The notes: a model not told the origin generated them from the letters alone. A DNA stretch of 64,000 nt from Salinigranum rubrum (GCF_002906575.1 NZ_CP026309.1:992001-1056000); one strand, 5' to 3'; positions 18,935-29,213 are shown, numbered from the stretch's first letter. Numbers and translations are program-made.

Positions 18935-21900
18935 ATGACCAAGCCACACAGAGACACCCACGCCACGTCGGCGGGGCTCGCGGACCCCACGGACGAGCGC
19001 TCGAACTGCGGCGTAGGGGCCGTTATCGACCTCGACGGCGGGGCGTCCCACGACGTCGTCGCGGATGGACTCGAACTCTTAGAGAACCTCGAACACCGGG
19101 GCACCACCGGTGCCGAGGAGGACACGGGCGACGGCGCCGGCGTCCTCATCCAGCGCCCCGACGACTTCTTTGCGGCAGTCGTCGACATCGACCTCCCCGA
19201 GACGTACGCCGTGGGGTCGCTCTTCATGCCGCAGAACGGCGACGACCGCCGTGCGCTCGAAGAACTCGTGGAGTCGACGCTCGCCGACCACGGCGTCGAG
19301 GTGCTCACCTGGCGCGACGTCCCGACGGACAACGCCGGACTGGGCAAGACCGCCCTCGAATCCGAACCGGACGTTCGACAGGTGTTCGTCGCCCCCCTCG
19401 GCGACCAGTCGACCGACGCGTTCGACCGGGCGCTGTACGTCGGCCGCCGGGCCGTCGAGAAGGCCGTCGAGTCGGCGAACGTCGCCGGCGCGGAGCGCTT
19501 CTACGTCTGCTCGCTCGACCGCAAAACCCTGGTGTACAAGGGACTCCTGAAGGGCGACCAGGTCGCCGACTACTACCCCGACCTCACCGACGAGCGCGTG
19601 AAGACGACGCTCACGCTCGTCCACGCGCGCTTCTCGACGAACACGCTTGGCGCGTGGCACCTCGCACACCCGTACCGGGGGATCATCCACAACGGCGAGA
19701 TCAACACCATCCAGGGCAACATCAACTGGATGCGCGCCCGGGAGACCGACCTCGCAGACCCCGGATTCGGCGAGGACCTGGAGACGCTGAAACCCGTCAT
19801 CAACGACCCGGGCCAGTCCGACACGGCGTCCGTGGACAACGCCATCGAACTGCTCCTCAACACCGGGCGAGAGCTCCCCCACGTCCTCCGGATGCTCATC
19901 CCCGAGGCGTTCGAGGGCGACGAGGAGATGGCCCAAGAACGCAAGGACTGGTACGACTTCCACGCCTCGCTCATCGAGCCGTGGGACGGCCCCGCGCTCG
20001 TCGCAGCGACGGACGGCGACCGCGTCGCCGCCGTCCTCGACCGCAACGGTCTCCGGCCGTGTCGCTACGACGTCACCACGGACAACACGCTCATCATGGC
20101 CTCGGAAGTCGGCGCGCTCGACACCGACCCCGCCGAGATCAAAGAGCGCGGCCGGCTCAAGCCGGGTCAGCTGTTCATGGCCGACCCCGCCGAGGGTCGG
20201 GTCATCCCCGACGAGGAGGTGTTCGACCGACTCACCGACGAGAAGTACGGCGAGTGGGTCCGCGAACACCAGGTCGACCTCACCGACCTCGTCGACGACG
20301 CCGACATGCTCCCCCGCGACCGGGTCGAGCACCTCCGCGCACGGCAGGCGGCGTTCGGCTACACCCACGACCAGCTGAACCACCTCATCGAGCCGATGGC
20401 CCAGTCGGGGAAGGATCCCGTCGGGTCGATGGGCGACGACACGCCGCTCTCGGTGCTGTCGGACATCAACCGACCGCTGTTCACCTACTTCAAACAGCTG
20501 TTCGCGCAGGTGACGAACCCGCCGCTCGACTACATCCGAGAGGAACTGGTCACCTCGCTCGAATCCCGTCTCGGCTACCAGCGGAACCTCCTCGACGAGA
20601 GCCCCGAACACGCCCAGCAACTCGTCCTCGACTCGCCGATCCTCACGGACGCTCAGCTGGAGGGTATCGAGAGGCTCGACGGCGACATCTCGTCGACCGT
20701 CGTCGACATCACCTACGAGAAGGGCACCGACCTCGAATCGGCGGTCGAGCGCATCCGCGCCGACGCCAGGGCCGCCATCGAGGACGGCGCGACCGTCGTC
20801 GTGCTGTCGGACCGAACCCTCAGCGAAGACCGTGTCGCGGCTCCCAGCCTGCTCGTCACCGGGGCCGTCCACCACTCCCTGGTCAGAAACGGCCTCCGCA
20901 ACCACGCCGGTCTCGTCCTCGAATCGGGCGACCCGCGGGAGGTCCACCACGTCGCGACGCTCGTCGGTTACGGCGCCGACGCGGTCAACCCTTACCTCGC
21001 GTACCAGACCATCTGTGACGTCGTCGCCGGCCCCGACGGCGCCGACGAGGCGGAGGCCATCGCGGCGTACAAGAAGGCGCTGGAGGACGGCCTCCTGAAG
21101 ACGATGGCGAAGATGGGTATCTCGACCGTCGAATCGTACCAGGGCGCACAGATCTTCGAGGCGGTCGGCCTCGACTCGGGGTTCGTCGCCGAGTACTTCG
21201 AGGGGACCGAAATCCGTACGGAAGGAATCGGCCTCCCCCAGATCGAAGAGGACCTCCTGACTCGTCACGCGGTCGGCTTCGGCGCGGACCCCGACCTCGA
21301 ACGCTCGGGCGAGTACGAGAACCGTTCGAGCGGCCTACACCACCGCTGGAACCCCAAAACCGTGGGGACGCTCCAGCAGGCCGTCCGCTCCGGGAGCTAC
21401 GAGAGGTACGCTGACTTCGCCGAACTGGTGAACGACCAGTCGAAGGAGCTACAGACGCTCCGCGGACTCTTGGAGTTCGACTCCGACCGCGACCCCGTCC
21501 CCATCGAGGAGGTCGAATCGATCGAGGAGATCGTCACGCGCTTCTCGACGGCGGCGATGTCGCTCGGGTCGCTCTCGCCCGAGGCACACGAGAACAACTC
21601 CATCGCGATGAACCGCCTCGGCGGCAAGTCAAACTCCGGCGAGGGCGGCGAACCGCCGGAGCGGTTCGGCACCGAGAAGGAGTGCAACGTCAAGCAGGTC
21701 GCCTCGGGTCGGTTCGGCGTCACCTCCGAGTACCTCACGAACGCCGAGGAGCTGCAGATCAAGATGGCGCAGGGCTCGAAGCCCGGCGAGGGCGGGCACC
21801 TCCCCGGCAAGAAGGTCAACGAGATGATCGCGCACGTCCGCTTTTCCACCCCCGGCGTGGGACTCATCTCGCCGCCGCCGCTGCACGACATCTACTCCAT

Positions 21901-23470
21901 CGAGGACCTCAAACAGCTCATCCACGACCTCAAGGTCGCCAACTCCGACGCCGACATCAACGTCAAACTCGTCTCCGAGGCGGGCATCGGCACCATCGCG
22001 GCCGGCGTCGCCAAGGCGAACGCCGACGTCGTCCACATCTCGGGCGACTCCGGCGGGACGGGCGCCTCGCCCAAGACCTCTATCAAGAACGCCGGCCTCC
22101 CGTGGGAACTCGGCCTCGCGGAGGCGAACCAGATGCTCCGGGCGACGAACCTTCGGTCCCGCATCAAGGTGTCGACCGACGGCGGCCTGATGACCGGTCG
22201 CGACGTCGCCGTCGCCGCGCTTCTCGGCGCCGAGGAGTACATCTTCGGGACGGCCTCGCTGGTGACGGGCGGCTGCGTGATGGCCCGGCAGTGCCACGAG
22301 AACACCTGTCCCGTGGGAGTGGCGACCCAGAACGAGAAGCTGAGGGAGCGGTTCCCCGGCAAGCCCCAGCACGTCATCAACTACATGACGTTCATGGCCC
22401 AGGAACTGCGAGAGATCATGGCCGACCTCGGCTTCCGAACGGTCGACGAGATGGTCGGTCGTCCCTCGCTGCTCCGCCAGCGCGAGACCGACCACCCGAA
22501 GGCGAAGCACCTCGACCTCTCGGCGGTCATCGCCGAGCCCGCGCCGGGCCCGCGGTACAAGACCGAAGAACAGAGACACGCCGACGTCGCGAAGCAACTC
22601 GACCACGACCTCATCGAGCAGGCCCAGCCGGCCCTCAACGAGGGTCGCGGCGTCCGCATCTCCTCCGATATCTCGAACGTCGACCGCGCGGTCGGCGCGA
22701 TGCTCTCGAACCGAATCTCGAAGGCGTACGGCGGCGCGGGCCTGCCCGACGACACCATCAGCATCGGCTTCGACGGCATCGCGGGCCAGTCGTTCGGGGC
22801 GTTCCTCGCCAGCGGCGTGACGATGCGGCTGGAAGGCGCCTGCAACGACTACGTCGGGAAAGGTCTCTCCGGCGGGAAGCTCATCGTCCGCACGCCCGAC
22901 GCTGCGACGTACGAGGCGGACGAGAACGTCCTCATCGGCAACGTCGCGCTGTACGGGGCGACGCAGGGCGAAGCCTACATCAACGGCGTCGCCGGCGAGC
23001 GGTTCGCGGTTCGGAACTCCGGCGTCAAGGCAGTCGTCGAGGGCGTCGGCGACCACGGCTGCGAGTACATGACGGGCGGCGTCGTCGCCGTCCTCGGTGA
23101 GACGGGCAAGAACTTCGCGGCCGGGATGTCCGGCGGCGTCGCGTACGTCTACGACCCCGACGGCGAGTTCGCCCGGAAGGCCAACACCGGGATGGTCTCC
23201 CTCGAAGAGACGCTCGACGACTCCGACGAGGCGATGCTCCGTCGCCTGGTCGAAAACCACGCGGAGTACACCGACTCCGACCGTGCCGAGTGGATGCTCG
23301 ACGACTGGGCGGAGGTCAGAGCGCAGTTCGTGAAGGTGATGCCCGACGCCTACGCCGAGGTCATCGCCGAACGGGCGCGTGACGACGTGCGCACCGAACT
23401 TCCCGAGGAGGCGAGCGCGTCGGCCGTCGACACCGACACCGGCGGCGTCGCGACGACGAGCGACGACTGA
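18935..23470 (+). CDS. gltB: Glutamate synthase, large subunit (GOGAT)
   Basis: A 1511-residue full-length GltB. It makes two glutamates from glutamine and 2-oxoglutarate. Domains: class II glutamine amidotransferase (about 25-430; nucleophile Cys25 in SNCGVGAV, so a 24-residue propeptide is predicted), central domain (about 450-740), FMN synthase domain (about 800-1190), and GXGXG beta-helix (about 1240-1470). The iron-sulfur cysteines are in CVMARQCHENTCPVG. No gltD-type NADPH subunit is adjacent, so a ferredoxin-linked enzyme is inferred. Confidence 0.95.
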   Translation: MTKPHRDTHATSAGLADPTDERSNCGVGAVIDLDGGASHDVVADGLELLENLEHRGTTGAEEDTGDGAGVLIQRPDDFFAAVVDIDLPETYAVGSLFMPQNGDDRRALEELVESTLADHGVEVLTWRDVPTDNAGLGKTALESEPDVRQVFVAPLGDQSTDAFDRALYVGRRAVEKAVESANVAGAERFYVCSLDRKTLVYKGLLKGDQVADYYPDLTDERVKTTLTLVHARFSTNTLGAWHLAHPYRGIIHNGEINTIQGNINWMRARETDLADPGFGEDLETLKPVINDPGQSDTASVDNAIELLLNTGRELPHVLRMLIPEAFEGDEEMAQERKDWYDFHASLIEPWDGPALVAATDGDRVAAVLDRNGLRPCRYDVTTDNTLIMASEVGALDTDPAEIKERGRLKPGQLFMADPAEGRVIPDEEVFDRLTDEKYGEWVREHQVDLTDLVDDADMLPRDRVEHLRARQAAFGYTHDQLNHLIEPMAQSGKDPVGSMGDDTPLSVLSDINRPLFTYFKQLFAQVTNPPLDYIREELVTSLESRLGYQRNLLDESPEHAQQLVLDSPILTDAQLEGIERLDGDISSTVVDITYEKGTDLESAVERIRADARAAIEDGATVVVLSDRTLSEDRVAAPSLLVTGAVHHSLVRNGLRNHAGLVLESGDPREVHHVATLVGYGADAVNPYLAYQTICDVVAGPDGADEAEAIAAYKKALEDGLLKTMAKMGISTVESYQGAQIFEAVGLDSGFVAEYFEGTEIRTEGIGLPQIEEDLLTRHAVGFGADPDLERSGEYENRSSGLHHRWNPKTVGTLQQAVRSGSYERYADFAELVNDQSKELQTLRGLLEFDSDRDPVPIEEVESIEEIVTRFSTAAMSLGSLSPEAHENNSIAMNRLGGKSNSGEGGEPPERFGTEKECNVKQVASGRFGVTSEYLTNAEELQIKMAQGSKPGEGGHLPGKKVNEMIAHVRFSTPGVGLISPPPLHDIYSIEDLKQLIHDLKVANSDADINVKLVSEAGIGTIAAGVAKANADVVHISGDSGGTGASPKTSIKNAGLPWELGLAEANQMLRATNLRSRIKVSTDGGLMTGRDVAVAALLGAEEYIFGTASLVTGGCVMARQCHENTCPVGVATQNEKLRERFPGKPQHVINYMTFMAQELREIMADLGFRTVDEMVGRPSLLRQRETDHPKAKHLDLSAVIAEPAPGPRYKTEEQRHADVAKQLDHDLIEQAQPALNEGRGVRISSDISNVDRAVGAMLSNRISKAYGGAGLPDDTISIGFDGIAGQSFGAFLASGVTMRLEGACNDYVGKGLSGGKLIVRTPDAATYEADENVLIGNVALYGATQGEAYINGVAGERFAVRNSGVKAVVEGVGDHGCEYMTGGVVAVLGETGKNFAAGMSGGVAYVYDPDGEFARKANTGMVSLEETLDDSDEAMLRRLVENHAEYTDSDRAEWMLDDWAEVRAQFVKVMPDAYAEVIAERARDDVRTELPEEASASAVDTDTGGVATTSDD

Positions 23471-23700
23471 CCGCGCCGGTTCCTGCTCCCCCGCCTCTCC
23501 TTTCGCCGTCCGGCCTCTCGGCGCGGCCGAACGTTCTCGTCCGATGCCGCGGCCACCGAACGGTGTGCTCCCGAACGGGGCCACGGAGCGCCTGCGGGTG
23601 CGTGGCGCGTCCGCTCCGTGTGCGAGTCCGTAGACGCGCCACCTGTCCGCGCCCCCGCCGAGGGTGACACGCTTTACTGTCGGCACCCACTGCACGGCGT

Positions 23701-24690
23701 ATGGACGCCGCACTCGTCATCGGCGGGACTCGATTCATCGGTCGCCACCTCGTCGACCACCTCCTCGACCACGACTACCACGTCACGCTGTTCAACCGCG
23801 GCACGCACGAGAACCCCTTCGCCTCCCACGACCGGGTCGACCACGTCCAGGGCGACCGGGGCGTGAAGACCGACCTCCAGGCGGCGGCGATGACCGTCGA
23901 CTACGACGCGGTGTTCGACGTCGTCGCGTATCGTCCGGGTGAGGTCGAAACGGCGGTCGACGTCTTCGCCGACGCCGAGGCCTACGTCTACGTCTCCAGC
24001 GGGGCGGCCTACGGCGATGAAGTACTCCCGAAACGCGAGGGCGAGACGGGGCTGAAGCCGTGTACGCCCGAACAGGCGACGGACGACTCCCCCGACACGT
24101 ACGGGGCCCGGAAGGCCGCGGGCGACCGGGCGGTGTTCGAGGCTTCGAAGGACGGAGTCCGCGCCATGTCGGTCCGGCCGTGTGTCGTCTACGGCCCCCA
24201 CGACTACACGGAGCGGACGGATTACTGGCTCGCCCGCGTCCACGAGTACGACCGCGTGCTCGTCCCCGGCGACGGGACGAACGTCTGGCATCGGGCGTAC
24301 GCACCCGACGTCGCCGAGGCGCTGCGACTCGTCGCCGAACGCGGGAGCGCGGGCGAGGCGTACAACGTCGGCGACCGCCGACTCACCACCCTGCGGGAGT
24401 ACGTCGGCCTCGCGGCGGACGCGATGGGGACCGATATCGAAGTCGTGACCGCCGGCGAGCGGGAACTCGCCGCCGGCGGACTCTCCCCGACGGACTTCCC
24501 GCTGTATCGGTCGTATCCTCACGTGATGTCGACGGCGAAACTCGCCGACCTGGGCTGGACGTCGACGTCGCTCTCGTCGGCGATGCTCGCGACGGCGGCC
24601 GACCACCGCGAGTCCGAGCGCGACGGGAGCGACGTCGGTCCCGACCGCTCGGACGAGGAGCGCGTTCTCGGCGTGCTCGACACGCTCTGA
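23701..24690 (+). CDS. NAD(P)-dependent epimerase/dehydratase family protein
   Basis: A 329-residue extended SDR protein. The Rossmann nucleotide loop is GGTRFIGRHLV (about 8-18), close to GxxGxxG but with Thr-Arg. The active-site Tyr and Lys are in DTYGARKAAGD; the catalytic Ser region is VYVSSGAAYG. The C-terminal part has GEAYNVGDRR and later YRSYPHVMSTAKLADLGW, resembling plastid CSP41-like members. The substrate is unknown (sugar nucleotide likely). The last 30 residues are acidic. Confidence 0.85.
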   Translation: MDAALVIGGTRFIGRHLVDHLLDHDYHVTLFNRGTHENPFASHDRVDHVQGDRGVKTDLQAAAMTVDYDAVFDVVAYRPGEVETAVDVFADAEAYVYVSSGAAYGDEVLPKREGETGLKPCTPEQATDDSPDTYGARKAAGDRAVFEASKDGVRAMSVRPCVVYGPHDYTERTDYWLARVHEYDRVLVPGDGTNVWHRAYAPDVAEALRLVAERGSAGEAYNVGDRRLTTLREYVGLAADAMGTDIEVVTAGERELAAGGLSPTDFPLYRSYPHVMSTAKLADLGWTSTSLSSAMLATAADHRESERDGSDVGPDRSDEERVLGVLDTL

Positions 24691-24708
24691 CGTTCACTCG
24701 CTGTCGCG

Positions 24709-25398
24709 CTACTCGCCGAACCCGTCATGGTCCATGTTCGGGACCTCCTCTTCGAGCCACTCCTGGAACCACTTCACGCGCGTGAGCCGCTGGTGGACGA
24801 GGCTCCCGGCGGTGTCCGATTCGACCCGCCGTGACGCGTCCTTCCCGCGTTCGAGGACGCGCTGGACCATCTCCGCGGCGTCCATGTGGGTCCGCGCCTC
24901 GTAGCCCATCCGCAGGAGCATCAGCGCCGTCCCGTTGGCGCCGACCTTGTCGATGATGTCCGCCTCGATGAGACAGCGCGTCTCGAGAGAGACGTCCGAG
25001 AGTGGTCCCTGATACGAGTGTTCGGAGATGACCTGACACACCTGCTCGATGAGCGACTGAGCGAAGTCGCCGTGTGACGTGAGGTACTCGCGGGCGACGC
25101 GTGCACCCTCCTCCGCGTGGACCTCCTGGTCGGCTTCGAGTTTGGCGATGTCGTGAAAGAGCGCGGCGATGGTGACGACGTCGACGTCCGCTCCCTCGCG
25201 TTCGGCGATGTGCGCGGCGAGGTCGACCACGTTGAGGATGTGGTTGTAGCGGTACTCCGCACTGTGCCAGGGGTACCACCGCATCCGTCCGCCGTCGTCC
25301 TCGTTCTCGACACTCGCGTCGAGGTAGTCGAACACGAACGTCTTCATCTCCTCGAACGCGCTCTCGGAGACGGGCGACTCCTGGATTTCAACGCCCAC
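24709..25398 (-). CDS. HD-domain metal-dependent phosphohydrolase
   Basis: A 229-residue protein with HD signatures: YRYNHILNVVDLAAHI, LFHDIAKLE (the HD pair), EEGARVAREYL and CQVISEHS. Such proteins are often metal-dependent phosphohydrolases acting on nucleotides or other phosphate esters. I prefer the GTG at 25398 over the ATG at 25425 because GGAGGTG (25404-25410, minus strand) ends 5 bases before it, a Shine-Dalgarno sequence fitting only that start. The gene stop is 18 bases after the convergent epimerase gene. Confidence 0.82.
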   Translation of the reverse strand: MGVEIQESPVSESAFEEMKTFVFDYLDASVENEDDGGRMRWYPWHSAEYRYNHILNVVDLAAHIAEREGADVDVVTIAALFHDIAKLEADQEVHAEEGARVAREYLTSHGDFAQSLIEQVCQVISEHSYQGPLSDVSLETRCLIEADIIDKVGANGTALMLLRMGYEARTHMDAAEMVQRVLERGKDASRRVESDTAGSLVHQRLTRVKWFQEWLEEEVPNMDHDGFGE

Positions 25399-25403
25399 GG
25401 CAA

Positions 25404-25410
25404 CACCTCC
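25404..25410 (-). promoter_or_regulatory. Shine-Dalgarno sequence deciding a GTG start
   Basis: GGAGGTG on the minus strand, 5 bases before GTG at 25398. It lies inside the longer open frame whose ATG is at 25425, so it argues that translation begins at the internal GTG. Confidence 0.6.
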
Positions 25411-25618
25411 CTTTCGGAAATACACTCTGATAGTTCATTACATCGCAAAACGGTTGTTCGGCTCTTAGGCGTTACGACGGGCGGGACGGTCCGTCGCGTG
25501 ATTTCACCCGTCCTCGCGGCTCACAGCCTCTCGAACGCGCTAAATCGCGCGTTTCCCCGAAGCGACAGGAGCGAGCGGTCCAGGAACCCGTAAGTGGTCG
25601 AAGCGCGTTCTGCCGGTC

Positions 25619-26347
25619 GTGACCACCGAACGCTACCTCACCGAGACCGACCGCCGGACGTTCGAGGCGACCGTCGAGCGCGTCCTCGACGACCGCGTCG
25701 TCCTCGACTCGACCTGTTTCTATCCCACCGGTGGCGGCCAGCCACACGACACCGGCGTGCTTCGAGCCGACGGCGAAACGTGGCGCGTCACTCGCGTCGA
25801 GAAACGCGACACCGTCTACCACACGCTCGACACCGTCGACGCCGACCCGCCGGCCGTCGGCACGACCGTCGTGGGTGAACTCGACTGGGACCGTCGGTAC
25901 GCCCACATGCGGTATCACACGGCCCAACACCTCCTCTCTGCAGTACTGCTCGAACGGTTCGACGCGGAGACGACCGGGAATCAACTGTACGACGACCACG
26001 CTCACCTCGACTGTTCGTATCCGCGGTTCTCGGCGACCGACCTCGCGGATATCGAGGACCGACTGAACGACATCGTCACCGCCGAGTACCCCGTCGAGTG
26101 GTACGTCCTCGACCGCGAGGAGGCCGACACGCGGCTCGACCCCGAGCGGACGCGGCTCCACCTGCTCCCCGACTCCATCACCGAAATCCGGATCGTCGAG
26201 GTCTCCGAACCCGACGGCACGGTGTACGACCGAACCGCGTGTGCGGGGACCCACGTGGCGTCGACGGGCGAACTCGGTACGGTCGAAATCGTCGGGCGCG
26301 AGACGAAGGGAGCGAACGAGGAGCGCGTCGAGTTCGTCCTCTCGTGA
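25619..26347 (+). CDS. alaX: Alanyl-tRNA editing protein (AlaX type)
   Basis: A 242-residue trans-editing hydrolase that removes Ser (or Gly) from mischarged tRNA-Ala. Signature: HxxxH at H100/H104 (YHTAQHLLSAVL) and CAGTHV near residue 208, the zinc ligands, plus FYPTGGGQPHDTG near the N-terminus (the AlaX-M/AlaRS-type beta barrel). It starts at GTG. The gene lies alone, about 120 bases before MC1. Confidence 0.92.
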   Translation: MTTERYLTETDRRTFEATVERVLDDRVVLDSTCFYPTGGGQPHDTGVLRADGETWRVTRVEKRDTVYHTLDTVDADPPAVGTTVVGELDWDRRYAHMRYHTAQHLLSAVLLERFDAETTGNQLYDDHAHLDCSYPRFSATDLADIEDRLNDIVTAEYPVEWYVLDREEADTRLDPERTRLHLLPDSITEIRIVEVSEPDGTVYDRTACAGTHVASTGELGTVEIVGRETKGANEERVEFVLS

Positions 26348-26469
26348 CGCCGTCGGCCGATTCGTCCCGAGTCCGTCGATTTCGCGTCTCGCGCACAAAC
26401 CGCACGACTGCGCCGATGAGGTCGGTTCCGTCTGGTGGTTTTATTAACCTTGCCGGTGTGATGGGGTGT

Positions 26470-26781
26470 ATGGTCCGTGAAGACGGCAAGCGGAACTTCG
26501 TGCTCCGCGAAGACGACGGCACCGAAGACAGCGTGTTCAGCGGCCGAACGCCCCGACAGGCGGCACTGAAAGCGGCTCGCCGACTCCCGCCCGCGGCGAG
26601 CGAGGGCGACGTCGACGACAAAGCGGTCCTTCGACTCCGTGAGCGGGGAACCGACAAGGTCCACATCTACCACGGCTGGGCCTGGAAGGAGGAGGCACCC
26701 GACGACGCACCCGACTGGATGCCCGAGGTCATCACCAAGGCGAACGTCTCCAAACAGGGCATCGAACACCTCGACGAGTGA
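26470..26781 (+). CDS. MC1-family non-histone chromosomal protein
   Basis: A 103-residue protein with the MC1 pattern: RNFVLREDDGTEDSVFSG, then TPRQAALKAARRL, then LRLRERGTDKVHIYHGWAW, ending DWMPEVITKANVSK. MC1 is an architectural DNA-binding protein of Methanosarcina and haloarchaea that bends DNA. Here it lacks the strong basic charge of the methanogen protein, as expected for a halophile. ATG 26470 is taken; an in-frame ATG at 26461 would add three residues. Confidence 0.92.
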   Translation: MVREDGKRNFVLREDDGTEDSVFSGRTPRQAALKAARRLPPAASEGDVDDKAVLRLRERGTDKVHIYHGWAWKEEAPDDAPDWMPEVITKANVSKQGIEHLDE

Positions 26782-26940
26782 AACGCGCTCGATAACGCCG
26801 CCACCTGGCGGTCCTGCACTACCGAGTGTCCCGCCTGCGAAGGCGAGCGCACGCTCACTCGCTCGCTTGCCGCTCTTCTCTTCCGTCTCGATCCGTCGGC
26901 CGCCCACAGAGCCTTGACCGTCTCCCCCGTATCGTCGCGT

Positions 26941-27966
26941 ATGCCCAGTGGACCTGCTCTCGCCGAGTTCCTCGCGGGTCACGACTCCATGGCGGTCGTC
27001 TGCCACAACAACCCGGACCCCGACAGCCTCGCCAGCGCTATGGCGCTGGAACTCATCGCCCGCGACGTCGAGATCGACGACGTCGACGTGCTGTACAGCG
27101 GCACCATCTCACACCAGCAGAACCGCGCGTTCGTGAACCTGCTCGACCTCGACCTGACGCGCTTTTCGGTCGAGAACGTCGACGGGGCGGACCTCGTCGC
27201 GTTCGTCGACCACTCCCTGCCGGGGGCGAACAACGAGGTGCCCGAGGGGACGGCCGTCGACATCGTCATCGACCACCACTCGACCGAGGGTGTCGACGCC
27301 GCCTACGTCGACCACCGCGCCGACATCGGTGCGACGGCGACCATCATGACCGAGTACCTCTCCGACCTCGACCTCCTGAGTTCGGAGTCGCTCGCGACGG
27401 CGCTCATGTTCGCCATCCGACGCGAGACGCTGACCTTTCTCCGCGGGGCGACCAACGCCGAGTTCGCGGCCGCCGAACGGCTCCACGCGCACCTCGACAC
27501 CGACCTGCTCCGCAACCTCGCACACCCCGCCATCAGCGAGTCGACCGTCGACGCCATCAGCGACGCCATCGACAACCGGACGGTCCGCGGGTCGACGCTC
27601 CTCAGCCACACGGGGTGGACGACCGAGCGCGACGCCATCCCGCAGGCCGCGGACTACCTCTCGGAGGTCGAGGGCGTCGAGACGTGCATCGTCTTCGGGC
27701 TCATCGACGACGCGGTCGAACTCAGCGCCCGCTCGACCGACTCGCGGGTTCACATCGGCCAGGTCCTCGACGCGGCCTTCTCCGACGTGGGCAGCGCCGG
27801 CGGTCACCGCCAGATGGCCGGCGGACAGATCCCGCTCGGACTCTTCGCCGACCTCGCCGGCGACGAGGACGACGACGACCTCGTGGAGATGGTCGAGACC
27901 ATCGTCTCGAAGCGGTTGACGCGACAGTTGAACCTCTCGACGCGGGAGAACGAGGGGAAGGAGTGA
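26941..27966 (+). CDS. DHH-family phosphoesterase
   Basis: A 341-residue protein. DHH motifs: HNNPDPDSLASA (motif I), VAFVDHS (II), IDHHS (III); then a DHHA1-like end with GSAGGHRQMAGGQIP. It is related to NrnA-type oligonucleotide/pAp phosphatases; the exact substrate (short oligoRNA, pAp or cyclic dinucleotide) is unassigned. No trkA/RCK domain is present, unlike some archaeal DHH fusions. I chose the ATG at 26941 over 26914. Confidence 0.88.
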   Translation: MPSGPALAEFLAGHDSMAVVCHNNPDPDSLASAMALELIARDVEIDDVDVLYSGTISHQQNRAFVNLLDLDLTRFSVENVDGADLVAFVDHSLPGANNEVPEGTAVDIVIDHHSTEGVDAAYVDHRADIGATATIMTEYLSDLDLLSSESLATALMFAIRRETLTFLRGATNAEFAAAERLHAHLDTDLLRNLAHPAISESTVDAISDAIDNRTVRGSTLLSHTGWTTERDAIPQAADYLSEVEGVETCIVFGLIDDAVELSARSTDSRVHIGQVLDAAFSDVGSAGGHRQMAGGQIPLGLFADLAGDEDDDDLVEMVETIVSKRLTRQLNLSTRENEGKE

Positions 27967-28157
27967 TACCGGGCGGGCTCCTTCGGTTCGTTCGACCCTG
28001 GTGAGTGCCTCTGCGGTCGTGTCGTCCGAGCGCGGGTGTCGGTCACGGACGCCCGCCGAGAATCGTCTCCCACGGGGTACCGGGAGGGCGGGTCGCGGAT
28101 CCCAGTCGTCGAGAACCATCTCGAACGGTTACCAGCTCGTCCGTCGTATCCATTCAC

Positions 28158-29045
28158 GTGAACGAACCGAGTCCACACGTGCGAATCGATGAACGAATCG
28201 ACACGACCGCGGGCAGCGTCGGTAGTTGGTGGGTGTACCTCTCCGTCGCGGTGGGCGCGACCTGGGTCTTCTGGCTGGCGGCGATCGCACTCGGTGTGCG
28301 GTTCGACAGCGCGCTGGGGCTCGTGTTGCTCCTCGTCGGCCTCGCCGCCCCCGGCGTGTCCGGTGTCGTATTCGTCTATCTCGTCTACGACGAACGGGGG
28401 CAGGCGGATTTCTGGAACCGCGTCACGGAGCCTCGGCGCGTCGGTCTCCGCTGGCTCGTCGTGATTCTGCTAGTACCCCTGGGCATCGGCGTTCTCGCCG
28501 GTATCGCTGATCTCCTCCTCGGTGGATCCGGGCCGTCGTGGGGGGAGGGCGTCACCCAGTTCGCACTGAACCCCCTCGCTCTCCTGCCGGCGTTGTTCTT
28601 CGCGACCCTCCCCCCGATCCTCGAAGAGCTAGGGTGGCGGGGATACGCGCTGGACCGACTGCAACTGAAGTGGTCGGCGTTGAGCGCGAGCCTGATCCTG
28701 GGTGTCGTCTGGGCGCTCTGGCACCTCCCGCTGTTCTTCATCGGGGGGACGTACCAGCACGACGCGGTCGGATTCGCGACGACAGGGTTCTGGCTGTTCA
28801 TGATCGGCATCGTCGCGCTCTCGGTCGCGATCACGTGGGTCTACAACAACACGCAGCGCAGCGTTCTCGGCATCGTCGTCCTGCACGGCTGGGTGAACTT
28901 CACCGCCGAACTCATCGTGGTGCCGGACCCTCTCTACTACGCCCTCTGGTGGGTACTCGTCGTGGTGATCGTCGCGCTCTGGGGTGCGAAGACGATGACG
29001 GCGGCTTCCGAGGTGCCTCACCCTCCGCTCCCGTCCGAACCGTAG
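28158..29045 (+). CDS. CPBP (CAAX-type) intramembrane metalloprotease family protein
   Basis: A membrane protein of about 295 residues with seven or eight hydrophobic segments. The Abi/CPBP motifs are EELGWRGYALDRL (EExxWRG) and VVWALWHLPLFF (WxxWH), the metal ligands of the fold; a third segment is LHGWVNFTAE. Some members are prenyl-protein proteases, others bacteriocin-immunity-like proteins. The start is uncertain: GTG at 28158 gives a short soluble N-terminus; the frame is open from 28005. Confidence 0.82.
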   Translation: MNEPSPHVRIDERIDTTAGSVGSWWVYLSVAVGATWVFWLAAIALGVRFDSALGLVLLLVGLAAPGVSGVVFVYLVYDERGQADFWNRVTEPRRVGLRWLVVILLVPLGIGVLAGIADLLLGGSGPSWGEGVTQFALNPLALLPALFFATLPPILEELGWRGYALDRLQLKWSALSASLILGVVWALWHLPLFFIGGTYQHDAVGFATTGFWLFMIGIVALSVAITWVYNNTQRSVLGIVVLHGWVNFTAELIVVPDPLYYALWWVLVVVIVALWGAKTMTAASEVPHPPLPSEP

Positions 29046-29213
29046 GTTCGTTATCTGCCTGTACTCCACGCTCTGAGCCGACCGTTTCGTCGTCTCCGTG
29101 GACGCTACGTACGATCTGCGCTGTTCGTGGTTTCGTCCCGCCAGAACTCTTCCGGACGGATTCGAACCACGAGGACTCGCTTCGCTCGTCCTCTGGGCTC
29201 GGGTCCCCGTTAT

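Noticed and set aside
19079-23713. Long minus-strand open frames (729 and 694 codons) across gltB
   Set aside because: They are antisense of a full-length, well conserved gene and have no recognisable domain.
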